A model generated the notes under the pieces. The model was not told where the DNA came from and ran no database searches. It saw only the letters and a program-made list of their open reading frames with translations. DNA of 64,000 nt, taken from Pantoea vagans. GTDB taxonomy: Bacteria > Pseudomonadota > Gammaproteobacteria > Enterobacterales > Enterobacteriaceae. Shown piece after piece: positions 26,646-39,186 of this stretch. The number at the start of each line of letters is the position of its first letter. The first letter of the stretch is position 1. The stretch covers positions 372,001 through 436,000 of the forward strand of contig NZ_CP038853.1 in assembly GCF_004792415.1 (NCBI RefSeq), read 5' to 3'. The position numbers and the translations under genes were made by a program.

Positions 26646-28973
26646 TTAGCGTTTTTTACCGAACGCCGCAGCCAGCGCATCACCCATTGCGCTGTTACCC
26701 GCGGACGTGCTGACCGGACGTGGACGGCCTTTACCGGCGGCCGGACGTTTCTCTTCACGTGGGGCGGCATTCTTCGCGCCGCCACGTGCATTGCCTTCGC
26801 CTGGCTGCTCATCAAGACGCATGGTCAGGGCAATACGTTTACGCTGGAGATCGACTTCCATCACCTTCACTTTGACGATGTCACCCGCTTTCACCACCTG
26901 ATGTGGATCTTCCACGAAGCGGTCAGAAAGCGACGAGATATGGACCAGACCATCCTGATGCACGCCGATATCCACAAAAGCACCGAAGTTGGTGACGTTG
27001 GTGACGGCACCTTCGAGGATCATGCCCGGCGTCAGATCGTTCAGCGTTTCTACGCCTTCCGCGAACTGCGCGGTTTTGAACTCAGGACGGGGATCGCGGC
27101 CCGGCTTCTCCAGCTCTTTCATGATGTCGGTAACGGTCGGCAGACCAAAACGTTCATCAATGAAATCGCGGGCGCTGAGGTTACGCAGGCTGCCCGCGTT
27201 GCCCATCAGATCGCTCAGTGCCTGCTCGGTGGCGGCCAGAATACGCTCCACGACCGGGTAAGCTTCCGGGTGGACGGTCGAAGCATCCAGCGGGTTGTCG
27301 CCGTGGTTAATGCGCAGGAAGCCCGCACACTGCTCAAAGGCTTTTGGCCCAAGACGGCTGACTTTCAGCAGCTGCTGGCGATTCTGGAAGCGGCCATTCT
27401 CATCACGCCAGCCGACAATGTTCTGCGCCATCATGCGCGTCAGGCCCGCGACGCGAGTCAGCAGCGGCACCGAGGCGGTATTCAGGTCCACGCCGACGGC
27501 GTTCACGCAATCCTCGACGACGGCGTCGAGTTTCTTCGCCAGCTGGCTCTGGCTGACATCATGCTGATACTGGCCGACACCGATTGATTTCGGATCGATT
27601 TTCACCAGCTCGGCCAGCGGATCCTGCAGACGGCGGGCAATCGACACCGCGCCGCGCAGCGAAACATCGAGATCCGGGAATTCCAGCGCCGCCAGTTCAG
27701 AGGCTGAGTAGACCGATGCGCCAGCTTCGCTGACAATCACTTTCTGTGCCGTGACCTGCGGGAACTGCTGCTGCAGATCCAGGAAGAAACGCTCGGTTTC
27801 ACGGGAAGCGGTGCCGTTGCCAATCGCCACCAGCTCGACCTGATGCTTAATGCAGAGCGCGGCAACAGCGGCAGCGGCTTTGGCGGTCTGGCCGGTGTGC
27901 GGATAAACGGTATCGGTCGCCACGACTTTGCCAGTGGCATCGACCACAGCGACTTTAACGCCGGTACGCAGGCCGGGATCCAGTCCCATGGTGGCACGCA
28001 TGCCAGCCGGGGCTGCCATCAGCAGGTCGTGCAGGTTGCGGGCAAAGACGTTGATCGCTTCATCTTCTGCGCGTTCGCGCACCGTGCCCATCAGTTCGGT
28101 TTCCAGATGCAGCATCACCTTGATGCGCCACGTCCAGCTCACGACGGCTTTACGCCAGCTGTCGGCAGGGGCGTTATTCAGGCGCAGATTCAGGTGTTCA
28201 GCAATCAGGGTTTCGCCGTGGCTTTCACGCGGTGCTTCATCAAACTGCGGATCGGCATTCAGCGAGAGTTGCAGCACGCCTTCGTTGCGGCCACGCAGCA
28301 TCGCCAGCGCACGATGCGACGGTACGGTGCTCAGCGCTTCATGATGATCAAAGTAGTCACGGAACTTCGCGCCCGCTTCCTCTTTGCCTTCCACTACGCG
28401 TGAGACCAGGTGGGCATTTTTCCACAGGTAGTTACGCACTTTGGCCAGCAGCGCGGCATCCTCGGCGAAACGCTCCATCAGAATGTAGCGGGCACCATCC
28501 AGCGCGGCACGGACGTCGGCGACGCCTTTGTCGGCATCGACATACTGCTCCGCCAGCTGCTCAGGGATGTGCGACGGATCCTGCCACAGTGTGTCCGCCA
28601 GCGGTTCCAGACCGGCTTCAATCGCGATCTGTCCACGCGTGCGGCGTTTCTGTTTGTAGGGCAGGTAGAGGTCTTCAAGCTCGGTTTTGCTGAGGGTGGT
28701 ATTGATGGCGCGGGCGAGGTCGTCAGTCAGTTTTCCCTGATCGTCAATCGACTTCAGAATCGACTGGCGTCGCTCTTCAAGTTCACGCAGATAGCTGAGG
28801 CGGGTTTCCAGCTGGCGGAGTTGGGTATCATCCAGGCCGCCGGTGACCTCTTTACGATAGCGTGCGATAAACGGCACGGTATTCCCTTCATCTAACAGGC
28901 GAACGGCAGCGTCAACCTGCTCTGGTCGCGCCTGTAGCTCACTGGCAATTATCTGGCTCAGAACTTTCATCAT
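26646..28973 (-). CDS. yhgF: RNA-binding transcription accessory protein Tex/YhgF
   Basis: Tex is a nucleic-acid-binding protein related to eukaryotic Spt6. The 775-aa product (E. coli 773) has an N-terminal Tex region, a YqgF-like RNase H fold in the middle ([18 protein letters not shown]), helix-hairpin-helix motifs ([20 protein letters not shown]), and an S1 domain near residues 640-720 ([20 protein letters not shown]). The C-terminal tail is rich in glycine, arginine and lysine. The frame is open to 29033, but the ATG pair at 28973/28970 fits the E. coli start and lies after a weak Shine-Dalgarno. greB is upstream on the same strand. Confidence 0.95.
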   Translation of the reverse strand: MMKVLSQIIASELQARPEQVDAAVRLLDEGNTVPFIARYRKEVTGGLDDTQLRQLETRLSYLRELEERRQSILKSIDDQGKLTDDLARAINTTLSKTELEDLYLPYKQKRRTRGQIAIEAGLEPLADTLWQDPSHIPEQLAEQYVDADKGVADVRAALDGARYILMERFAEDAALLAKVRNYLWKNAHLVSRVVEGKEEAGAKFRDYFDHHEALSTVPSHRALAMLRGRNEGVLQLSLNADPQFDEAPRESHGETLIAEHLNLRLNNAPADSWRKAVVSWTWRIKVMLHLETELMGTVRERAEDEAINVFARNLHDLLMAAPAGMRATMGLDPGLRTGVKVAVVDATGKVVATDTVYPHTGQTAKAAAAVAALCIKHQVELVAIGNGTASRETERFFLDLQQQFPQVTAQKVIVSEAGASVYSASELAALEFPDLDVSLRGAVSIARRLQDPLAELVKIDPKSIGVGQYQHDVSQSQLAKKLDAVVEDCVNAVGVDLNTASVPLLTRVAGLTRMMAQNIVGWRDENGRFQNRQQLLKVSRLGPKAFEQCAGFLRINHGDNPLDASTVHPEAYPVVERILAATEQALSDLMGNAGSLRNLSARDFIDERFGLPTVTDIMKELEKPGRDPRPEFKTAQFAEGVETLNDLTPGMILEGAVTNVTNFGAFVDIGVHQDGLVHISSLSDRFVEDPHQVVKAGDIVKVKVMEVDLQRKRIALTMRLDEQPGEGNARGGAKNAAPREEKRPAAGKGRPRPVSTSAGNSAMGDALAAAFGKKR

Positions 28974-29076
28974 CAGGACTGTCTTGCTTTCCGGGTTGAG
29001 AAATAGCCGACAGTTATACGGATTGATGGTCAAAATTGCCAGAGACGCGGGCGGCTTTCAGCGATAATCTGAATCG

Positions 29077-29550
29077 TTATTGCGGGTAGTCAATCGCGTT
29101 GACATACCACAGTGCCGGACCCAGTGGCGTCTCAACGGTGGCGGCATCGCCGACCTCTTTTTTCAGCAGCGCCCGCGCCATCGGCGAGTCGATAGAGATG
29201 TAATCTTTGCGGCCAAAAATCTCATCGTAGCCCACAATGCGGAAGCGTTTGAGGTCGCCCTCATCGTTTTCAATTTCCACCCAGGCACCAAAGAAGACTT
29301 TGCCATCCTGCTGGGGGGAATAGTCAACAATACGCAGCTGTTCAAGACTTTTGGTCAGATAGCGAACGCGGCGGTCAATTTCACGCAGCCGTTTTTTGTT
29401 GTACTGATAATCGGCATTTTCACTGCGATCGCCAAGACTGGCAGCCCAGGTGACTTTTTTCGTCACTTCCGGTCGCTCTTCACGCCATAAATAGTCGAGT
29501 TCCGCTTTCAGCTTATCGAAGCCTTCGCGGGTAATAAGTCGGGTTTTCAT
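29077..29550 (-). CDS. greB: Transcription elongation factor GreB
   Basis: GreB enters the secondary channel of RNA polymerase and stimulates cleavage of backtracked RNA. The 157-aa protein (E. coli 158) has the N-terminal coiled coil with the acidic tip (ASLGDRSENADYQYNKKRLREID) and the C-terminal FKBP-like domain ending in SIDSPMARALLKKEVGD. It lies 104 bp upstream of the yhgF start, on the same strand, as in E. coli. Confidence 0.96.
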   Translation of the reverse strand: MKTRLITREGFDKLKAELDYLWREERPEVTKKVTWAASLGDRSENADYQYNKKRLREIDRRVRYLTKSLEQLRIVDYSPQQDGKVFFGAWVEIENDEGDLKRFRIVGYDEIFGRKDYISIDSPMARALLKKEVGDAATVETPLGPALWYVNAIDYPQ

Positions 29551-29606
29551 GCTATACCGGCCACAGTGATCTCAGGAGCGACAGTGTAAGGCAAAGAGGG
29601 CGGGGC

Positions 29607-29662
29607 AAAAAAGAGTCGGGGAAAGGGTTTTTAAAGGCTAAAAACCCACGTTGATTTCCCCG
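29607..29662 (-). terminator. Extended bulged hairpin and T tract after the YjbE-like gene
   Basis: Read on the minus strand, this element has an outer 8-bp stem (CGGGGAAA with TTTCCCCG), a 7-base bulge on one side, an inner 9-bp stem (GGGTTTTTA with TAAAAACCC) and a 5-base loop, followed by ACTC and six T. It lies 68 bases after the stop of the YjbE-like gene and before greB, so it should insulate greB from it. Confidence 0.75.
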
Positions 29663-29729
29663 GCGGCGAAAGGGTTGGTGCTGTGATTCAAAATCAAACC
29701 AGTAATCTGAAGCCAGTAGATGCTTAAAC

Positions 29730-29978
29730 TTATTTTCCGGCGTGAGTCGCCGTGGTGGTCGAGGTACCGGTGCTGTGACCGTCACCGCCGCCGCCACCCA
29801 TGGTGGCCAGCGCAACGCCCAGCAGGGCTGCGACTGCACCCACACCGATGGCGTCAGAGTTACCTTTTGCAGTCGTTGTCGCTGCTGCACCGGCGGCTTC
29901 ACCGGTTGCTGTGGCAGCATAACCTGGGCTGACGCTGCCTAATGCCAGCGCGCTCAGCAGTAAAATTGTTTTTTTCAT
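29730..29978 (-). CDS. Small secreted YjbE-like protein, possibly linked to exopolysaccharide
   Basis: This 82-aa protein has a signal peptide (cleavage probably after GYAA, around residue 22) followed by a low-complexity Ala/Gly/Thr region. The layout TGEAAGAAATT ... GVALATMGGGGGDG ... STGTSTTTAT closely resembles E. coli YjbE, the first protein of the Rcs-controlled yjbEFGH exopolysaccharide operon. No yjbFGH homologues are next to it, so it stands alone, with its own terminator. A GGGGAA sequence precedes the ATG. The function is inferred only from resemblance. Confidence 0.75.
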   Translation of the reverse strand: MKKTILLLSALALGSVSPGYAATATGEAAGAAATTTAKGNSDAIGVGAVAALLGVALATMGGGGGDGHSTGTSTTTATHAGK

Positions 29979-30513
29979 TGTGTATTCCCCGTTGAGACAT
30001 CGAATGTTGCCAGAGCAGTCTGGTTCAAAACGAGAGGGGCGAAAAGTTGGCTTTACTGATTGATTTAAAGGGCTTTAATTTAAACTGGCCTTGCTGAGAG
30101 GGCCGCTGAAACTAATCCGAGAGGAGCGTGGGGCGTTACGCAGGTTTACTGGAATATTATGCTGCCGCTTCGCTGTTGAGGTAGATTATCTGGAGCTTAT
30201 CTACAATGATGGCTGATCATTAAGTCAAATTATCTGCTAACCCACTGAATTGATTCATTGATTAAAAACTGGCTCGCTTCTGACGCCAGCGATACAGAGA
30301 AACAGGGCCTTTTTTTCAGATTTGCCGTATCAGGGGCCGGGCAGGGGCAAATGGGTTAAAACAGGCCCGAAATCACCTTAATTCAAATATAAGCTCCTGT
30401 TTAATATGCTTTGTAACAATTTTGGCTAGAATATAAACCATTAATGACTGTCACTATAAGGCATCTTTTTTTAACAATGTTGGCTCAGGCAATAGCGCCT
30501 TTGGGAGTTGAAA
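29979..30513. promoter_or_regulatory. Long intergenic region between the YjbE-like gene and ompR
   Basis: This 535-bp stretch, AT-rich for this genome, lies between two divergent genes and has no convincing open frame. It must hold the ompR and yjbE-like promoters. A 7-bp inverted repeat (ATTTGCC at 30320-30326 with GGCAAAT at 30346-30352) and a run of seven T at 30311-30317 are visible. I could not identify specific regulator sites with confidence. Confidence 0.5.
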
Positions 30514-32597
<2,084 letters not shown>

Positions 32598-32605
32598 TAA
32601 ACGCG

Positions 32606-32636
32606 GCGCGGCAGTATCACTGCCGCGCCGGTTCTT
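32606..32636. terminator. Bidirectional terminator between envZ and pckA
   Basis: A perfect 11-bp stem (GGCGCGGCAGT, loop ATC, ACTGCCGCGCC) lies between the convergent genes envZ and pckA, followed on the plus strand by GGTTCTTTT. It can serve both genes. Confidence 0.8.
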
Positions 32637-34256
32637 TTAGCGTTGCGGGCCGGCTTTCACCAGCGCAGCACCTGCGGCGTTATCTGTATACTTGTCGAAG
32701 TTATCAATAAAGCGCTGTGCCAGACCTTCGGCGGCAGCGGTCCACTTCTCTTCACTTTCCCAGCTACGACGCGGATCGAGCGTGTTACTGTCCAGCTCGC
32801 CCAGCGCAACCGGCATCTGCAGGTTAAAGATTGGCAGCGTTTCTGTCGGTGCATCATCCAGCTCACCCGCCAGGATTGCATTGATAATGGCGCGGGTATT
32901 CTTCAGTGAGATGCGTTTGCCACTGCCGTTCCAGCCGGTATTGACCAGGTAAGCCTGGGCACCGGATGCCTCCATCCGCTTCACCAGCACTTCAGCGTAC
33001 TGCGTCGGATGCAGCGTCAGGAATGCCGCGCCGAAACAGGCGGAGAAGGTTGGGGTCGGTGCTGTCACGCCACGCTCGGTGCCGGCCAGTTTGGCGGTGA
33101 AGCCTGACAGGAAATGATACTGCGTCTGCTCCGGCGTCAGACGTGAAACCGGTGGCAGCACGCCAAACGCATCGGCGGTCAGGAAAATCACCTTCTTCGC
33201 GTGGCCCGCTTTTGAGACCGGCTGCACGATATTGTCGATGTGATTAATCGGATAGGAGACGCGGGTATTCTCTGTTTTGCTGCCGTCGGCGTAATCAACA
33301 CTGCCATCTTCGCGCACTACCACGTTTTCCAGCAGCGCATTGCGGCGAATGGCGCGGTAGATCTCCGGCTCAGCCTGCTCAGAAAGGTTGATGGTTTTGG
33401 CGTAGCAACCGCCCTCGAAGTTAAACACGCCATCATCGTCCCAGCCGTGCTCATCATCGCCAATCAACTGGCGGTCAGGATCGGTGGAGAGTGTGGTTTT
33501 GCCGGTGCCGGAGAGGCCGAAGAAGACCGCCACATCACCTGCTTTACCGACGTTAGCTGAACAGTGCATTGAGGCGATGCCTTTCAGCGGCAGCAGGTAG
33601 TTCATGATAGCGAACAGACCTTTCTTCATCTCGCCACCGTACCAGGTGCCGCCAATCAGCTGCATGCGTTCCGTCAGATTGAAGGCAACAAAGTTCTCCG
33701 AGTGCAGACCCTGCGCCTGCCAGTCCGGATTGGTGCATTTGGCCCCGTTCATCACCACAAAGTCAGGCGTGAAGTCGGCCAGCTCAGCGTCTGTAGGCTG
33801 AATAAACATGTTTTTCACGAAGTGCGCCTGCCAGGCTACCTCGGTGACAAAACGAACGCTCAGACGTGAATCGGCATTGGCACCGCAGAAGGCATCCACC
33901 ACAAACAGACGCTTGCCGGAAAGCTGGCGGGTCACGCAGCTTTTCAGTGCGTTCCAGGTCTCCTGTGACAGAGGCTGGTTGTCGTTTTTGCCGGTGCCCT
34001 GGTCGTTCCACCACAGGGTATCGCGCGTGGTGTCATCACGCACAATGTACTTATCCTTTGGCGATCGCCCGGTGAAAATCCCGGTGTCTACTGCAATCGC
34101 GCCGCTCTGCGTCAGGGTGCCACGAGCAAAACCTTCGAGGTCCGGGCGCGTCTCTTCCTGAAATAGCGTGTCGTAATCAGGGTTGTAAACCACTTCCGTG
34201 GTATCCACGATGCCCAAAGCGGCAAGGTCTTGCGAGGTCAGGCCGTTAACGCGCAT
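32637..34256 (-). CDS. pckA: Phosphoenolpyruvate carboxykinase (ATP)
   Basis: PckA converts oxaloacetate and ATP to phosphoenolpyruvate, CO2 and ADP, the entry into gluconeogenesis. The 539-aa product (E. coli 540) has the kinase P-loop [11 protein letters not shown] in the middle, followed by [20 protein letters not shown], which holds the metal-binding aspartate. The frame is open for 42 codons upstream, but the ATG at 34256 follows AAGGAG and gives the family N-terminus [11 protein letters not shown]. Confidence 0.97.
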   Translation of the reverse strand: MRVNGLTSQDLAALGIVDTTEVVYNPDYDTLFQEETRPDLEGFARGTLTQSGAIAVDTGIFTGRSPKDKYIVRDDTTRDTLWWNDQGTGKNDNQPLSQETWNALKSCVTRQLSGKRLFVVDAFCGANADSRLSVRFVTEVAWQAHFVKNMFIQPTDAELADFTPDFVVMNGAKCTNPDWQAQGLHSENFVAFNLTERMQLIGGTWYGGEMKKGLFAIMNYLLPLKGIASMHCSANVGKAGDVAVFFGLSGTGKTTLSTDPDRQLIGDDEHGWDDDGVFNFEGGCYAKTINLSEQAEPEIYRAIRRNALLENVVVREDGSVDYADGSKTENTRVSYPINHIDNIVQPVSKAGHAKKVIFLTADAFGVLPPVSRLTPEQTQYHFLSGFTAKLAGTERGVTAPTPTFSACFGAAFLTLHPTQYAEVLVKRMEASGAQAYLVNTGWNGSGKRISLKNTRAIINAILAGELDDAPTETLPIFNLQMPVALGELDSNTLDPRRSWESEEKWTAAAEGLAQRFIDNFDKYTDNAAGAALVKAGPQR

Positions 34257-34624
34257 TTTACTGCTCCTTAAATCGGTGTCTGTTCTGCAAAGCAGAGATA
34301 GGTTGGGATCGTGCCACCGGCTGTTGTATCGGGTGCGGTGAATCACTGACGGTTTACTGCGCGTCGTTACGACAGCCTGCAAAGATAACCGGGCTATTCA
34401 GGGCATCTGCCCCTGGCTTCCGGGCGTTTGCACGATCGCGCGCAGTTTACTCTTCTGCGTTAAGGGAAAAAGGGCAGTGATCTAAAAATGCGACTCAGGG
34501 CGCGTTAAGGCCATGTTTCGAACGTTTAAAAGATGTTATGAAAGTAAAAAAAGATAATTTGTCTGAAAAATTATGGGGATAGACTGGGGGAATGGAGAAG
34601 GGGCGGCAGACGCCGCCCGATTAA
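34257..34624. promoter_or_regulatory. Intergenic region upstream of pckA
   Basis: This 368-bp interval lies between pckA and hslO, both on the minus strand. It has no convincing gene. A 7-bp hairpin (GGGCGGC, loop AGAC, GCCGCCC, 34601-34618) sits six bases after the hslO stop and is a likely transcription end, although no strong T run follows. The pckA promoter must lie here; I do not see a clear CRP site. Confidence 0.5.
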
Positions 34625-35491
34625 TCAGTGCAGTTGGTCGTTATTCTCATGGGAGTGGCTGCGGATGGCGGCAATGTCTACTGCGTCAAACACGTAGTTT
34701 GAGCCGCAATAGTCGCAGTGCATGTCAATTTTGCCATCTTCCGCGATGATCTCATCCACTTCTTCCTGCGGCAGCGTAGTCAGCACTTCGCCACAGCGTT
34801 CACGCGAGCAGGTGCACTTGTAGATCACCGGCTGCGGTTCGTAGAGGGTAACCTCTTCCTGATGATAAAGACGCCACAGCGCCTCATTGGCAGGGAGATC
34901 GATCAGCTCTTCCGTTTTAATGGTTTCGGTCAGGGTCGCCAGGTGCTCGAAGACCTCTTTCTCCGTGTCCTGCGCGGGCAGCACCTGCAGCAGAATACCG
35001 GCAGCGCCTTTGTCGCTGGTGCGGATAAACAGGCGCGTGGGCAGTTGCTCGGAGCGCATGAAGTAATCTTCCAGGCACGCCGCGAGGGTGTCACCTTCCA
35101 GCCCGACCACGCCCTGATAACGCTCACCCTTTTCAGGGGAGATGGTGATCACCAGATAGCCATTGCCGACCATGCTTTTCAGGGTGCTGTCGTCCGCGAT
35201 GTCGCCTTTGATACGTGCGACGCCGCGCAGCTCCTGATTGTTGTTACCGTTGATCACCGCCAGCGACAGCGGACCGTCACCCTGCAGCTGCACGGTGATT
35301 TCGCCATCGAACTTCAGCGTAGCGGTCAGCAGGCTGGTGGCGACCAGCATCTCACCCAGCAGCGTTTTAACCGGTGCCGGATAGTCGTGGTTCTTCACGG
35401 TTTCACGCCAGGTGTCAGAGACGTTCACCAGCTCGCCGCGCACGGCGGCATTTTCAAACAGATAACGGTGCAGTTGATCCTGGACTGACAT
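34625..35491 (-). CDS. hslO: Redox-regulated molecular chaperone Hsp33
   Basis: Hsp33 is a holdase that is activated when oxidation or chlorine stress releases zinc from its C-terminal cysteines. The 288-aa product (E. coli 292) has the four zinc ligands as CTCSRERC and CDYC near the C-terminus, and the conserved [14 protein letters not shown] segment in the core. The ATG at 35491 gives [13 protein letters not shown]; the frame is open further upstream, to 35548, inside hslR. hslR lies 49 bp upstream and yrfG before it, so the three probably form a heat-shock operon as in E. coli. Confidence 0.95.
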   Translation of the reverse strand: MSVQDQLHRYLFENAAVRGELVNVSDTWRETVKNHDYPAPVKTLLGEMLVATSLLTATLKFDGEITVQLQGDGPLSLAVINGNNNQELRGVARIKGDIADDSTLKSMVGNGYLVITISPEKGERYQGVVGLEGDTLAACLEDYFMRSEQLPTRLFIRTSDKGAAGILLQVLPAQDTEKEVFEHLATLTETIKTEELIDLPANEALWRLYHQEEVTLYEPQPVIYKCTCSRERCGEVLTTLPQEEVDEIIAEDGKIDMHCDYCGSNYVFDAVDIAAIRSHSHENNDQLH

Positions 35492-35540
35492 ATTTTTTCT
35501 CTCACTGGAACGGGGCGATGGTGCGTCAGCGAAGACGGCG

Positions 35541-35942
35541 TTATTCATCGCCCGATAATTTAAACTTCATCAAATCGCGACGCTCTTTTTTGTCAGGTCG
35601 CCGATCGGGATGGGGCATAGTCAGCGCATTCATCTTGCGCGCCTGCGCCATTTTTTCGCGTTTTTCAATGCTGGCATCGGTTTCGCGATAGAGCTGCTGG
35701 GCCTCGCTGGCGGGACGGCGCTGCGCGGTGATACCCGCTACCACCACGGTGCGTTCATCATTGCCCTGACGCAGTGTCAGTTCCGCATTCAGCTCTACCA
35801 CTTTGCCGGGTTTGCTGCGCTGGCCGTTGTAATGCACCTTGCCGCCTTCAATCATTTCCCGCGCCATCGCCCGGGTTTTGTAGAAGCGCGCGGCCCACAG
35901 CCACTTGTCGAGGCGGACCTCTTCGCTGCTTTTCTCTTTCAT
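35541..35942 (-). CDS. hslR: Heat shock protein 15, ribosome-associated RNA-binding protein
   Basis: Hsp15 binds free 50S subunits that carry nascent chains and helps recycle them. The 133-aa protein equals E. coli in length. An S4 RNA-binding domain fills the N-terminal half ([19 protein letters not shown], with [14 protein letters not shown]); the C-terminal half is a basic helix. It lies between yrfG and hslO, all on the minus strand. Confidence 0.96.
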   Translation of the reverse strand: MKEKSSEEVRLDKWLWAARFYKTRAMAREMIEGGKVHYNGQRSKPGKVVELNAELTLRQGNDERTVVVAGITAQRRPASEAQQLYRETDASIEKREKMAQARKMNALTMPHPDRRPDKKERRDLMKFKLSGDE

Positions 35943-35955
35943 TGCTGCTCCTGAC

Positions 35956-36603
35956 TCAGATCAGCGTCCGGTAATCGTCCGTGGCGCGGTGACGCTGAAA
36001 GATTTGTTCAGGACGACCCGAATCGGGATTCTTAACGCCTAAACACCAGCCGATGCCCCATAACGTTGCAGCATCCAGAATCACTTCGCTATCGTCGATA
36101 AACAGCGTGCGCGGCGCAGAAAAGCCGGTGTGCTGTTGTACCGCGTGCCATAAACGCGGGTCTTCTTTCGGATACCCAAAGGTATGGGTGGAAAGTAATA
36201 AATCAAGGTGCGGCGCTAAACCTGTCTGCGCCAGTTTGACGTCCAGATTGTAAGGATGCGCGTTGGTCAGCAGAATCGTGGACTTTCCGGCGCGACGCAG
36301 GGCCTGCAAAAAAGGCAGCGTATCGTCACGCAGTGCGATCCGGCTGCGCATCGCCCAGGTCATGGCACGGATGTCCAGCGACAGCGCCTCTGCCCAGTAA
36401 TCCAGACAATACCAGTTTAGCGTATGGGCGACGGCCTGATACTTTTCCGTGATGATCGCGTCGGCTTCTGCACGGGTGATGTCGCGTTGCCGGCTGAGCT
36501 GTTCAGGGACGTGCTCCAGCCAGAAGTGGCGATCGAATGCCAGATCCAGCAGCGTGCCATCCATGTCGAGCAGCACGGTATCAATCTCAGACCAGTTGAG
36601 CAT
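35956..36603 (-). CDS. yrfG: HAD-family GMP/IMP nucleotidase YrfG
   Basis: YrfG dephosphorylates purine nucleotides such as GMP and IMP. The 215-aa protein (E. coli 222) has the HAD motifs in order: LLDMDGTLLDLAFD with the nucleophile aspartate near residue 14, the LLTNAHPYNL segment, a lysine in GYPKEDPRLW, and the acidic TLFIDDSEVILDAA. It probably heads the yrfG-hslR-hslO operon. Confidence 0.93.
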   Translation of the reverse strand: MLNWSEIDTVLLDMDGTLLDLAFDRHFWLEHVPEQLSRQRDITRAEADAIITEKYQAVAHTLNWYCLDYWAEALSLDIRAMTWAMRSRIALRDDTLPFLQALRRAGKSTILLTNAHPYNLDVKLAQTGLAPHLDLLLSTHTFGYPKEDPRLWHAVQQHTGFSAPRTLFIDDSEVILDAATLWGIGWCLGVKNPDSGRPEQIFQRHRATDDYRTLI

Positions 36604-36659
36604 CGTAGTGTCAGACCCTGTAAAAAACCGGGCGACAGGGTAGCACAGAAGGGCAGGGC

Positions 36660-38795
36660 TCAGAATATCGAGCGCACGCTCTGCAAAGTGCCGAGGTTAT
36701 GGTTGAAACACTTGTCGTAGTATTGCTGGATATCGATCATGCGCTGGCGATTACGGTGCATGCGGCGCAGCGCCAACAGTCCGTTGATCACGCCGCAGGC
36801 CAGCAGCACCAGCAGCAGCAATACGGTGCCGAGATAGCGCCACTGCGCCATGGCGTCCGGTTCATTGTGCAGCATGATGTGGCGTGTGCCGTTGGCATCG
36901 GTAGAAATGCCAGTAATGATGCCGCTGGCGCTGAACGGCGTGTGCAGCAGCATGGCAGAGATACGTTGCAGCTCGCGCCACTGAGAGGGTGGATCAAGGT
37001 CAAACAGTGACACGGTAGGCTGTGGCTGATTCACCAGCTGTCGGCCTTCATCGCTGACGATCAGGAATCCCCCTGGCGGCGGGCTGTTGAGATTTTCTGC
37101 CGCACGACGGGTTTCGCGGAAAAAGAAGGTTGAGGTGGCGGTATTGACCAGATTTTCCAGCGCTTCCGCGCTTACCGGCCGCAGCAGCACATTCATGCCG
37201 TTAAGTTGGCCGGAATCTGCCCGGCGCATCAGCGCTTCCCAGTCTTTGGCATTGCCCAGGTTCACCAGCGCATTTTTCAGGCGCATACAGTCCTGCGGCT
37301 GATTGCAGAGATCCTGCGTTTTCATCACCAGATCGGAGAAATCATCCAGCAGGATCATGCCGGACTTCTGAATCGCGGACGCCAGCTGTGGATTGAGTTT
37401 GGGATCGGTATTGGTTTCCGGATGCAGCTGCTTTGTCGTGGTATCCAGCAGCGCCGCGGCTTTATCAATGATGTCCGATTGTGGCTGCGGCAATGGCGTG
37501 GCGTTATTCCAGTAGACCGCCGAGCAGTCAAACGGCATATAGGCGTAACTGCGGTTGCTCTGATAGTTGTCCGGCACGGAACACATGCCGGTGCCACTCA
37601 CTTTGAGGTTATCGCCAATATTCAGCGGCACGCTGCTGAGTTTATCGACGCTGTTGACCTCCAGACTGTCGGTGCCTCTGGCCCAGGCCAGGCTGAGCTT
37701 AATCGGCATACCCAGCGGGATCCAGGTGACCAGCATGGTCAGCACTATCAGCGAACCACAGGCCAGCACCACGTTTTTCCGCCAGCGCTGGATAGGGAAA
37801 TTTTTGACTTCATCCTGCAGCGACAGGAAACGTCCCTGACGCACCACCTGGCGGTTGAGGTAGATTTCGACATCCGTCACCTGACCGAGATCGTGTGCCA
37901 CATAGGGCTGCCAGTGCGGAGGATAGGCCAGGTCAATAATCCCCAGCGTAATGTTGCTCTGCTCCTGATTCGATTCGCTGAACAGGCCCCAGCGCTTTGG
38001 CGCGCCGCGCAGGCAGTGGATATCACGCAGTCCGCGCTCACCGGGAATGCGATAGAGCAGCCACAGACTGGCCGCGATCGTGACTGCGCCCGTCAGTACC
38101 AGCCAGATCATCAGTGTGGTGGGCACTAACAGGCTGAAGAAAAAGAGTAAGAAGGCAAGGGAGATCATCACCGCTTCACGCGTGCCGTCTGGCCGTGACA
38201 GCCGATACTCTTCCGCTGTCTCTTTGCGCACCTGCAGCAGTTCGACGTTTTCCGTTTCTGCTTTGCGGATAGAGGCGTTGGTCGACACCGGGCGCATCAG
38301 TGTTGGCAGCGATTGCTGATCGACGGCGTAATCCACCAGCGAGTGGCCATTCAGTGAGATTACCAGCGGAATGGACTGGGTGCGGATTAACTCAACGTAG
38401 TTTTCGTCGGTGATGTACTGTTCCCACAGCGGCGGCAGATGAACTTCAACTTCATCCAGATAGTAACGCCATTTATGGGGATCGTCAGTCGAAAGGCCAT
38501 AGCGGGTAATGGCGCGGGTAACCGGATAGACATGGTTGCTCTGCGCCGTGAGTGTCAGACGTTCAGGCGCGCTGCGCTTATCGGTAGTCAGCGTGGTGCG
38601 GGGCTGCTTTTCCAGCGCGGCGACATATTTATCGACCGCCTCACGCTCCTGGGCAGAAAGTTTACGGCAGGGCGGACTGATGAATGGCAGCGGTTTCGCC
38701 AACGGCGGGCGATGCCGCATAGCGTACCAGAACCCAATACCTGCCAGGATTGAACAGGTCAGCACTATGGCCAGGATCATAAAGATTGTGCTCAT
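36660..38795 (-). CDS. igaA: Inner-membrane repressor of the Rcs pathway, IgaA/YrfF
   Basis: IgaA restrains the Rcs envelope-stress phosphorelay and is essential in Salmonella and E. coli unless Rcs is inactive. The product is 711 aa, the same as E. coli YrfF. Membrane segments are seen near residue 5-25, a pair around 210-250, one near 340-360, and one near 650-670, separating two cytoplasmic domains and a large periplasmic domain with cysteines. It is divergent from nudE. Confidence 0.94.
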   Translation of the reverse strand: MSTIFMILAIVLTCSILAGIGFWYAMRHRPPLAKPLPFISPPCRKLSAQEREAVDKYVAALEKQPRTTLTTDKRSAPERLTLTAQSNHVYPVTRAITRYGLSTDDPHKWRYYLDEVEVHLPPLWEQYITDENYVELIRTQSIPLVISLNGHSLVDYAVDQQSLPTLMRPVSTNASIRKAETENVELLQVRKETAEEYRLSRPDGTREAVMISLAFLLFFFSLLVPTTLMIWLVLTGAVTIAASLWLLYRIPGERGLRDIHCLRGAPKRWGLFSESNQEQSNITLGIIDLAYPPHWQPYVAHDLGQVTDVEIYLNRQVVRQGRFLSLQDEVKNFPIQRWRKNVVLACGSLIVLTMLVTWIPLGMPIKLSLAWARGTDSLEVNSVDKLSSVPLNIGDNLKVSGTGMCSVPDNYQSNRSYAYMPFDCSAVYWNNATPLPQPQSDIIDKAAALLDTTTKQLHPETNTDPKLNPQLASAIQKSGMILLDDFSDLVMKTQDLCNQPQDCMRLKNALVNLGNAKDWEALMRRADSGQLNGMNVLLRPVSAEALENLVNTATSTFFFRETRRAAENLNSPPPGGFLIVSDEGRQLVNQPQPTVSLFDLDPPSQWRELQRISAMLLHTPFSASGIITGISTDANGTRHIMLHNEPDAMAQWRYLGTVLLLLVLLACGVINGLLALRRMHRNRQRMIDIQQYYDKCFNHNLGTLQSVRSIF

Positions 38796-39186
38796 GCTCT
38801 GCTCAATTCAGCCAAAATGCTGCCTTCACTTTAAACTTTCGCCTCCGGTTATGCTCACTATAAAAGAGGCATTCCGGAAGATTATATAACCCTGAGGAGT
38901 CAGACACCCGATGAAATAGTGCCAGCGTATATCTTATTGGCATTTGTTAAACCCTGCCTTGTCCGAATGGTAACTGGCACAGACTGGATTAAATATCGGT
39001 ATTATCTGAAACTTATCGCAGCATATTGACTAATGCAAATTTAGTCTTAACTGATAACCAAAGGCTGTTATTCAATCGCTGTAATCTATGCAACGATAAC
39101 GGCACTGTCTGACTGTCGCACAATTGCCTGTGGTTAGGTATGCTAATTCGCTCCAGATAGCCGGCGCAGAATAATTTGAGGCTGAT
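38796..39186. promoter_or_regulatory. Divergent intergenic region, igaA to nudE
   Basis: This 391-bp AT-rich region must contain the promoters of igaA and nudE. Short open frames exist on the minus strand but look like chance. I see no clear promoter pair or terminator. Confidence 0.4.

Noticed and set aside
26610-27587. 325-codon plus-strand frame opposite yhgF
   Set aside because: Antisense shadow of the conserved Tex protein.
34257-34382. Longer N-terminus of PckA
   Set aside because: The added 42 residues are unlike the family, and the ATG at 34256 has an ideal Shine-Dalgarno sequence.
37206-38129. 307-codon plus-strand frame opposite igaA
   Set aside because: Antisense shadow of igaA.
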